Shown here: in pieces, positions 51,277-58,342 of the stretch
How the letters are laid out: every line of letters starts with the position of its first letter
Position numbering within the stretch: position 1 is the stretch's first letter
Assembly (NCBI RefSeq): GCF_015594625.1
Contig: NZ_JADNRQ010000020.1
Span: forward strand, 1 to 58,342
Direction: 5' to 3'
DNA from: Desulfallas sp. Bu1-1
GTDB taxonomy: Bacteria; Bacillota; Desulfotomaculia; Desulfotomaculales; Desulfallaceae
Length of the DNA stretch: 58,342 nucleotides
The notes under the pieces: generated by a model
Databases searched by the model: none
What the model was told of the DNA's origin: nothing
Seen by the model: only the letters and a program-made list of their open reading frames with translations
Position numbers and translations under genes: made by a program

Positions 51277-51299
51277 TTGTCGTAAAACTGTCGTAAATT
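51277..51299. repeat. Candidate integrase arm sites, right
   Basis: Exact copy of the 23-base block at 45282-45304, with tandem gtcgtaaa, 46 bases inside the right att. Confidence 0.6.
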
Positions 51300-51344
51300 G
51301 CCGTTTTGCTGTAAGTGGTTGAACCCGCAAACCCTTGATTTTAC

Positions 51345-51390
51345 TGGCGTGCCTGGAGGGACTCGAACCCCCAACCTTCTGATCCGTAGT
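51345..51390. repeat. attR within tRNA-Arg(ACG)
   Basis: 46 bases identical to 45098-45143. Together with 51391-51421 it rebuilds the whole tRNA. Confidence 0.9.
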
Positions 51391-51421
51391 CAGATGCTCT
51401 ATCCAATTGAGCTACAGGCAC
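51345..51421 (-). tRNA. tRNA-Arg (ACG)
   Basis: GTGCCTG pairs with CAGGCAC, discriminator G and encoded CCA. Loop CTACGGA gives ACG, the substrate of TadA. The 3' half is element-derived. Confidence 0.95.
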
Positions 51422-51570
51422 TTAAAAGCTGTTTCATTAATGCCGCAGGTATTATTTTAACAAAGACGCTTGCCAAAGTCAACCCGGAAATGACTGGCGC
51501 CTTAGTGTAACTTGTACTTAAAGTAATAGCTGGAGCGGGCGGCCACAAGCGGAACATTGTGCATTGTAAA

Positions 51571-51592
51571 ACCACGGAACTAATTCCGTGGT
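51571..51592 (-). terminator. Terminator after Ser tRNAs
   Basis: ACCACGGAA/TTCCGTGGT arms and TTTTAC tail on the minus strand. Confidence 0.75.
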
Positions 51593-51599
51593 CCTAACT

Positions 51600-51694
51600 T
51601 GGCGGAGAGAGAGGGATTCGAACCCTCGATACGGGTTTTAGCCCGTATAATCGCTTAGCAGGCGACCGCCTTCGACCTACTCGGCCATCTCTCC
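51600..51694 (-). tRNA. tRNA-Ser (GCT)
   Basis: Class II tRNA, 5' GGAGAGATGGCC, loop CTGCTAA gives GCT, encoded GCCA. Confidence 0.95.
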
Positions 51695-51715
51695 GTAAAC
51701 AATATAGTAAATCAG

Positions 51716-51805
51716 TGGCGGAGGAGGTGGGATTCGAACCCACGGAACCCGCAAAGGTTCAACGGTTTTCAAGACCGCCTCCTTAAACCGCTCGGACACC
51801 CCTCC
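51716..51805 (-). tRNA. tRNA-Ser (TGA)
   Basis: Class II tRNA, 5' GGAGGGGTGTCC, loop CTTGAAA gives TGA, encoded GCCA. Follows serS on the same strand. Confidence 0.95.
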
Positions 51806-51890
51806 AGCTAAACCTGCTTAACCAGAGACATATAAAAGTATAACACAGCGGCAAAGACGTGTCAATAAACCCGCATCTCCCGGAATCATG

Positions 51891-53189
<1,299 letters not shown>

Positions 53190-53258
53190 TCAAACTCCAA
53201 AACAAAAATGCCGGCCTGAGCCGACATAATTATACCATATTTATGCAACCATGTAAAA

Positions 53259-54848
53259 CTACAGGCTTACAAACTTCACATCGAGAACGCCGTCTATTTC
53301 GGCGATCGCTTTAAGGGTATCTTCCGGCACCGGCGCGTCCACCGACAGCATCATCACGGCCTTGCCGCCCACTTCCTTGCGTCCCACCTGCATGCCCGCG
53401 ATATTAATGTTGTGCTCCCCGAACAACATGCCCACCGGGCCGATAATCCTGGGCTTGTCAATGTGTGGAACGTAAAGCATGTATCCCTCGGGCTTGGTGT
53501 CTATCCGGTAGCCATCCACCATGACGATCCTGGGTTCGTTGTCCCGGAACAATGTGCCGGACAGCGATTTTTCTCCCTTGTCGGATATCACCTTCAAAGT
53601 GATTAGGCTAGCGTAACCATTTGCCGCACCGTTAACCGTTTGGGTAACACTGATGCCGCGGTTCTTGGCCAGCAGCGGCGCGTTAATGAAGTTGACCGAT
53701 TCCTGAAGAATGGGATCCAAAAACCCCTTGACCAATGCCGTGGTTATGGGTTTAACTTCTTCACCGGCCAGTGCCCCGCTATAGGTAATTTCAAGTTTGG
53801 TGACCCGGCCTTCCACAAGTTGCGCCTGGAACTTACCCAGCTTCTCCGCCAGCTTCAGGTAAGGCTTGACTTTGGCCATCACATCGGGACTTATGGATGG
53901 GATGTTTACAGTATTGCGCACAACCTTGCCCTGCAGCGCTTCCACAATTTCTTCCGCCACATCCAGGGCCACGTTAAGCTGAGCCTCGGCCGTGGATGCG
54001 CCCAAGTGCGGCGTGGCGATGAAGTTGTCCAGTTCCAGCAGGGGACTTTCGGTGTTGGGCTCTTTTTCAAAAACATCCAGAGCAGCCCCGGCCACCTTGC
54101 CGGACTTCATATACTTGTACAGTGCTTCCTCATCAACAATACCGCCGCGGGCGCAGTTGATGACCCGCACGCCGTCTTTCATCAGAGAAAAGGCCCGTTC
54201 ATCCAACATATGATATGTTTCCTTGGTTTTGGGCATGTGGATGGTGATAAAATCAGCCGTTGAAAGCAACTCTTCAAAAGCTACCAGCCTGATGCCCAGT
54301 GATTCCGCCTTTTCTTCACTGATATAGGGGTCATAGGCAACGATATCCATTTCCATGGCCTGGGCCCGCTTGGCCACCGCCGAGCCGATCCGCCCCAGGC
54401 CGATGATGCCCAGCGTTTTACCCCGCAGTTCCACTCCCAAAAAGGCCTTTTTATCCCACACCCCGTTTTTCATCTTGGCCACGGCCTGAGGTATATTTCT
54501 GGCCAGCGCCAGCATCATGGCGATGGTATGTTCCGTGGCGGCTATGGTATTGCCGTCCGGGGCGTTTACCACCAGCACGCCCCGCTGGGTGGCGGCGTTG
54601 AGGTCGATGTTGTCCACGCCCACGCCGGCCCGCCCGACTACTTTCAGTTTAGGAGCGTTTTCCAACACCCTGGCGGTTACCTTGGTGGCGCTGCGCACAA
54701 TCATGGCGTCGTATTCGCCGATAATCTCCACCAGTTCATCTTCGGTCATTTTTTTCCCGATTACCACTTCAATGTCGGGCTCTTTCCGCAAAGGCTCCAG
54801 ACCCTTTTCGGAGACATTGTCCATAACCAGTACTTTATATTGAGCCAT
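53259..54848 (-). CDS. serA: D-3-phosphoglycerate dehydrogenase
   Basis: 529 residues, long form. NAD-binding [14 protein letters not shown], catalytic Arg/Glu/His region ([25 protein letters not shown]), then an allosteric-substrate-binding domain and a C-terminal ACT domain ([20 protein letters not shown]). First step of serine synthesis from 3-phosphoglycerate. Its ATG overlaps the stop of the aminotransferase gene (TAATG). Confidence 0.97.
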   Translation of the reverse strand: MAQYKVLVMDNVSEKGLEPLRKEPDIEVVIGKKMTEDELVEIIGEYDAMIVRSATKVTARVLENAPKLKVVGRAGVGVDNIDLNAATQRGVLVVNAPDGNTIAATEHTIAMMLALARNIPQAVAKMKNGVWDKKAFLGVELRGKTLGIIGLGRIGSAVAKRAQAMEMDIVAYDPYISEEKAESLGIRLVAFEELLSTADFITIHMPKTKETYHMLDERAFSLMKDGVRVINCARGGIVDEEALYKYMKSGKVAGAALDVFEKEPNTESPLLELDNFIATPHLGASTAEAQLNVALDVAEEIVEALQGKVVRNTVNIPSISPDVMAKVKPYLKLAEKLGKFQAQLVEGRVTKLEITYSGALAGEEVKPITTALVKGFLDPILQESVNFINAPLLAKNRGISVTQTVNGAANGYASLITLKVISDKGEKSLSGTLFRDNEPRIVMVDGYRIDTKPEGYMLYVPHIDKPRIIGPVGMLFGEHNINIAGMQVGRKEVGGKAVMMLSVDAPVPEDTLKAIAEIDGVLDVKFVSL

Positions 54849-55999
54849 TATGATTGCACCCCCAGAAAAACTTGTTGCGCCGCCCTGACCCCGGCACCCA
54901 ATTCCACCGGGTAACCAACCCGGGCCAGCGCCATTTCTAGACCGCTGATGGCGATCAGCACATCCATTTTACCGGCAAATCCCATATGGGCAATGCGGAA
55001 TATTTTGTTCTTCAACTGGGCCTGGCCGCCCGCAAAGGTAATGCCATATTCCTTCGTCAGCACTTTGCGGATATCGTCCGCCCCGATTCCATCGGGCGCG
55101 TAAACCGATGTAACCACCGGCGAAGCGTAATAATCCTCGGCCATCAGCTTTAATCCTAAAGCCCGGATGGCGGCCCGGGTGGCGTCCCGTAACAGCTTGT
55201 GCCGGGCGTAGACATTGTCCAGGCCCTCCTCCAGCATCATATCCAGCGCCGCGTTAAGGCCGACGAACAGCGATACCGCCGGTGTGTAGGCTGTATTCCA
55301 TTTAGCGTATGATTTTCTGGCTTTTAATAAATCAAAATAATAGCGGGGCGACTTGTTGTCTTCGATTTTTTCCCACGCCTTTTGGCTTATGCTCTGGATG
55401 GCCAGCCCCGGGGGGAGCATCAGCGACTTCTGGGAGCCAGTGGTCAGAATGTCCACGTGCCATTCGTCCACCTTGATTTCAATACCGCCCACACCGCTCA
55501 CCCCGTCCACCACCAGCAGAGCCGGGGTTTGGGCCACTATTTTACCGATGCTTTCAATGTCATTGACCACACCGGTGGATGTCTCATTCTGGGTGGCGAA
55601 AACAACCTTGATATCCGGGTGTTCTTCCAGTTTTTCCTTGACGGCTTGCGGGTCGACACAGGTTCCCCACTCGAAATTTATTTCGATCACTTCAGCGCCA
55701 TACGCCCTGGTCAATTCCGACCAGCGCTCGCCGAACTTGCCTCCCACCAGGGTTAATACTTTATCCCCGGGATTAACGGTATTGGCCACGGCCGACTCCA
55801 TGCCGCCGGTTCCGGAGCTGGTTAAAACAAAAATTTCATTTTTGGTCTGAAAGAACTTTTGTAATTTGGCCACAATTTCCTGGTGCAAATTTTGGAAATC
55901 CTGGGTTCGATGACCAAACATCGGTGTGGACATGGCCGCCACAACCTTTGGCGGAACGGGTGTAGGCCCCGGAATCATCAAATAATTTTTGCCTTGCAT
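54848..55999 (-). CDS. Class V aminotransferase (serine/alanine-glyoxylate type)
   Basis: 383 residues of the PLP family of alanine-glyoxylate and phosphoserine-type aminotransferases. MIPGPTPVPPKVVAAMSTPM, VLTSSGTGGMESAVANTV, VVDGVSGVGGIEI (PLP Asp) and TTGSQKSLMLPPGLA (Schiff-base Lys). Fused in an operon with serA behind a T-box, so serine synthesis is likely. Confidence 0.9.
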   Translation of the reverse strand: MQGKNYLMIPGPTPVPPKVVAAMSTPMFGHRTQDFQNLHQEIVAKLQKFFQTKNEIFVLTSSGTGGMESAVANTVNPGDKVLTLVGGKFGERWSELTRAYGAEVIEINFEWGTCVDPQAVKEKLEEHPDIKVVFATQNETSTGVVNDIESIGKIVAQTPALLVVDGVSGVGGIEIKVDEWHVDILTTGSQKSLMLPPGLAIQSISQKAWEKIEDNKSPRYYFDLLKARKSYAKWNTAYTPAVSLFVGLNAALDMMLEEGLDNVYARHKLLRDATRAAIRALGLKLMAEDYYASPVVTSVYAPDGIGADDIRKVLTKEYGITFAGGQAQLKNKIFRIAHMGFAGKMDVLIAISGLEMALARVGYPVELGAGVRAAQQVFLGVQS

Positions 56000-56079
56000 A
56001 TGTAGTCCTCCTTCTTAAATATTCATTGTGTTTTTTAATATCAATAATGTTGTTAATAATAATCAACCCAAAAATAAAA

Positions 56080-56342
56080 CCCCCCATCCCTGAAAAATCA
56101 AACAGGGACGAGAGGTATTCTCCCGCGGTGCCACCCAGATTGACCCGGTTTGCTGACAAATCCAGGCCCTCTTCATTCGGATAACGGAATAAACCCGTGT
56201 CCGCCTACTGCTTCTTTCAGCGGACCCCCTTCGGGGAGCCTTCTTCGCCGAATACAACCACCGGTTTACACCGCCCACCGGCTCTCTGCGGGTTGGATAC
56301 GGTTACTGTACCCCTGCACTGGGTTTTAAATATGATAATTTA
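56080..56342 (-). promoter_or_regulatory. T-box riboswitch, serine operon
   Basis: T-box GGTGGCACCGCGG at 56123-56135 (minus strand), terminator stem CGTCCCTG/CAGGGATG (56085-56110) with T run, and a stem I region with AGAGAGCCGG. Controls the aminotransferase-serA operon. I could not fix the specifier triplet; serine is assumed from the genes. Confidence 0.88.
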
Positions 56343-56349
56343 CTAATAA

Positions 56350-56378
56350 ATATTACTACACCCGTCTTGTTTTTGCAA
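56350..56378 (-). promoter_or_regulatory. Promoter of the serine T-box leader
   Basis: TTGCAA (56373-56378) and TAATAT (56350-56355) on the minus strand, 17 bases apart. Confidence 0.55.
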
Positions 56379-56396
56379 CAGTTTTTTAAAATTGGT

Positions 56397-56966
56397 TCAT
56401 TTAGCAACTTCTTCTAAGAAATACTTGTGCAGTCTTAAATCATCCGTTAATTCGGGATGGAATGCCGCCACCAGAAACTTTCCCTGCCTGGCGCAGACAA
56501 TCTTCTCTCCATAGTTTGCCAGCACCTCCACCCCATTGTCCACACTTGTAATATAAGGCGCCCTGATAAATACGGCCCGGTAAGGCTGTTCACCTAAGAC
56601 CGTTAATTCCAAATCCGTTTCAAAACTTTCCACCTGGCGGCCGAAAGCATTGCGTTCCACCTCTATGTCCATCAGGGCCAGTGTTTCCTGCCGGGAATTC
56701 TTTATTCTTTTGGCCAGCATGATCAGCCCGGCACAAGTGCCAAATATTGGCATTCCTTCCCGCGCCAGCCCTCTGACCGGTTCCATCAGGTCAAAATCAT
56801 TTAACAATTTACCTATGGTGGTACTTTCTCCACCGGGAATTACGAGCGCTTCAATTCCTTCCAGTTCTTGTGGTTTTCGCACCTGCCGGGTTATAACACC
56901 GCACTTTTCCAGTGCCCACTGGTGCTCCCGGAAGGCACCTTGTAAAGCAAGTACACCTATCTGCAT
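56397..56966 (-). CDS. pdxT: Pyridoxal 5'-phosphate synthase glutaminase
   Basis: 189 residues. GVLALQGAFREH, VIPGGESTT (oxyanion), FGTCAGLIMLA with nucleophile Cys, and the late AAFHPELTDD with His-Glu. Supplies ammonia to PdxS in vitamin B6 synthesis. ATG follows GAGGGGTTTTAATAA, 16 bases after pdxS. Confidence 0.97.
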   Translation of the reverse strand: MQIGVLALQGAFREHQWALEKCGVITRQVRKPQELEGIEALVIPGGESTTIGKLLNDFDLMEPVRGLAREGMPIFGTCAGLIMLAKRIKNSRQETLALMDIEVERNAFGRQVESFETDLELTVLGEQPYRAVFIRAPYITSVDNGVEVLANYGEKIVCARQGKFLVAAFHPELTDDLRLHKYFLEEVAK

Positions 56967-56982
56967 TTATTAAAACCCCTCG

Positions 56983-57879
56983 TTACCAGCCTCTATCCTG
57001 CATCCGTTGCTCAGGAGATATGGTGGCTATTTCTAATCCGGGCATGGCTTCGCCCAGATCTTTGGAGATTTCAGCCAGTATCTTCGGATCGTTGTAATGG
57101 GTGGTGGCGGCAACAATGGCCTTGGCCCGTGCCTTGGGATCCTTGGATTTAAAAATTCCGGAACCGACAAAAATTCCGTCACAACCCAGCTGCATCATTA
57201 GGGCAGCATCGGCAGGCGTGGCAATCCCACCGGCGGCAAAGTTAACCACAGGCAGTCTCCCGGTATTAGCCACCTCTAGCAGCAGCTCGTAAGGCGCGCC
57301 CATTTCCTTGGCCACGCTCATTAATTCTTCTTTAGGCATATTCTGTACCCGGCGTATTTCTCCCATTACCATGCGCATATGTCGCACGGCTTCAACAACA
57401 TTGCCGGTGCCCGGTTCACCCTTGGTCCGGATCATGGCCGCACCCTCAGCTATACGACGCAGCGCTTCGCCCAGGTTACGGGCGCCGCACACAAATGGCA
57501 CTTTAAAGGCATGTTTGTCGATATGATGTTGTTCATCCGCCGGCGTAAGCACTTCACTTTCGTCTATATAGTCAACGCCCAGTGCTTCAAGTATCTGGGC
57601 CTCCACAAAGTGGCCGATCCTGGCCTTGGCCATGACAGGTATGGTAACGGCATCCATAATCCGCAGTATAATGCTGGGGTCCGCCATGCGGGCCACTCCG
57701 CCTGCGGCGCGGATATCCGCTGGTACCCTTTCCAGTGCCATTACAGCGCAGGCCCCTGCTTCTTCAGCTATTTTGGCTTGCTCCGGGGTAGTGACATCCA
57801 TGATCACTCCGCCTTTAAGCATTTCCGCCAAACCTTTTTTTACCGTCCAGGTTCCCTTTTCAGCCACTGTTTCTGCCAT
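56983..57879 (-). CDS. pdxS: Pyridoxal 5'-phosphate synthase subunit PdxS
   Basis: 298 residues, a TIM-barrel enzyme that makes PLP from ribose 5-phosphate and glyceraldehyde 3-phosphate. [52 protein letters not shown] and [20 protein letters not shown] are highly conserved. ATG 57879 follows GGAGGAGAATGTT. Confidence 0.97.
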   Translation of the reverse strand: MAETVAEKGTWTVKKGLAEMLKGGVIMDVTTPEQAKIAEEAGACAVMALERVPADIRAAGGVARMADPSIILRIMDAVTIPVMAKARIGHFVEAQILEALGVDYIDESEVLTPADEQHHIDKHAFKVPFVCGARNLGEALRRIAEGAAMIRTKGEPGTGNVVEAVRHMRMVMGEIRRVQNMPKEELMSVAKEMGAPYELLLEVANTGRLPVVNFAAGGIATPADAALMMQLGCDGIFVGSGIFKSKDPKARAKAIVAATTHYNDPKILAEISKDLGEAMPGLEIATISPEQRMQDRGW

Positions 57880-58004
57880 AACATTCTCCTCCATTTCAGT
57901 ACAATCACTAAAATATTTTACATTATTCCGATTGTAAAAACAAGTGGCAAGGGAATGATCATTCAGGTGCGAATTACTCAAAAAGCCCGTACCCCGACAA
58001 ATAC

Positions 58005-58037
58005 AAAAGCCCTTGGATGTTAATCCAAGAGCTTTTT
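58005..58037 (-). terminator. rRNA operon terminator
   Basis: AAAAGCTCTTGGAT pairs with ATCCAAGGGCTTTT (one G-U), just after 5S on the minus strand. Confidence 0.85.
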
Positions 58038-58047
58038 CAAACTTTAT

Positions 58048-58160
<113 letters not shown>

Positions 58161-58238
58161 AATTCCCTCAAAACTGCACAGCTTTTAGTTAGCACAAGTA
58201 AAATCTATTTATCAATGGTAGTTTGTTTTGGTTGTTTT

Positions 58239-58272
58239 ACCAACCACCAACCACTCACCACTAACCACCAAT
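58239..58272. repeat. AACC-rich repeat in the 23S-5S spacer
   Basis: CCAACCACCAACCAC and further CCACTAACCACC units between 5S and 23S. Confidence 0.6.
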
Positions 58273-58274
58273 CA

Positions 58275-58342
58275 GGTCAAGCCCTCGACCGATTAGTACC
58301 GGTCCGCTCAATCCCTCACGGGACTTACACGCCCGGCCTATC
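58275..58342 (-). rRNA. rrl: 23S ribosomal RNA, 3' end (partial)
   Basis: The minus strand ends GATCGGTCGAGGGCTTGACC-like: ACTAATCGGTCGAGGGCTTG at the 3' end of 23S. The rest runs beyond the window. Confidence 0.9.

Larger units (their letters stand above)
45098..51390. mobile_element. 6.25-kb integrated tRNA-Arg element
   Basis: Bounded by an exact 46-bp direct repeat of tRNA-Arg(ACG). It carries a Xis-like gene, prim-pol/helicase, small genes, integrase and an extra tRNA-Arg(CCT). Integration is into the tRNA-Arg(ACG) gene, whose 3' part is supplied by the element at the right end. No capsid, relaxase or coupling gene is present, so it is a phage-satellite, integrated plasmid or mobilizable relic. 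Confidence 0.85.

Overview
The window looks like chromosome from an anaerobic, endospore-forming Clostridia species, close to the Desulfotomaculum/Pelotomaculum (Peptococcaceae) type. The evidence is spore genes (yabG, bofA, the sigma-G inhibitor csfB/gin, yabE, an AbrB regulator), a four-subunit 2-oxoacid:ferredoxin oxidoreductase, T-box and c-di-GMP leaders, strong GGAGG ribosome sites and a moderately high GC content. Nearly all housekeeping genes lie on the minus strand. Read from right to left they follow the classical Firmicutes origin-proximal order: rRNA, pdxS-pdxT, aminotransferase-serA, serS, Ser tRNAs, tadA, SRP RNA, dnaX-ybaB-recR-bofA, csfB, lysine/arginine-type decarboxylase, tmk, holB, ricT-yabA-rsmI, abrB, metG-tatD, yabE, rsmA, yabG. 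Several accessory blocks interrupt this backbone.

Region 1 (about 1-7.3 kb) is a plasmid or conjugative-element-like block. It has a 29-codon holin-like toxin gene, small unknown genes, a 207-bp foldback, two Replic_Relax-type proteins with no ordinary start codon, a very hairpin-rich 560-bp segment, a VirD4/TraG-like coupling ATPase and two related winged-helix initiator-like proteins. At 7.4-8.4 kb follows an MNT/HEPN toxin-antitoxin operon with a DUF2283 gene, then a truncated protease gene.

Region 2 (9-32 kb) is the conserved backbone: spore protease, rRNA methyltransferases, cobalamin adenosylation, methionyl-tRNA synthetase behind a Met T-box, replication-clamp-loader genes, thymidylate kinase, and the 2-oxoacid:ferredoxin oxidoreductase operon. 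It ends with dnaX, the large SRP RNA and tRNA-Ser(GGA).

Region 3 (32.6-44.7 kb) is accessory DNA between dnaX and serS. It holds a NhaD/ArsB-like permease behind a c-di-GMP-I riboswitch, a decayed DUF3786 gene, a DUF1848 gene with a tiny coupled upstream ORF, an MBL hydrolase, an AAA/DUF4143 ATPase, tRNA-Ser(CGA), tadA, a CBS protein and a phosphodiesterase. It ends in a degraded redox cluster: an old-yellow-enzyme homologue, a molybdopterin oxidoreductase start joined to a moeA end, a Fe-S protein and a MarR regulator.

Region 4 (45.1-51.4 kb) is a 6.25-kb integrated element bounded by an exact 46-bp repeat of the 3' half of tRNA-Arg(ACG). It encodes a Xis-like protein, a primase-polymerase/helicase, small proteins and a tyrosine integrase. 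It carries its own full tRNA-Arg(CCT) and matching integrase arm-site-like repeats near both ends. The integrase has Gln where the first catalytic Arg should be, so the element may be stranded.

Region 5 (51.6-58.3 kb) is a serine and vitamin B6 block: two Ser tRNAs, serS, serA with an aminotransferase behind a T-box, pdxT-pdxS, then 5S rRNA and the 3' end of 23S rRNA. All four Ser tRNA isoacceptors lie within 20 kb. Intergenic gaps also carry a dispersed small repeat family and GG-rich repeats that resemble two-tier G-quadruplexes.
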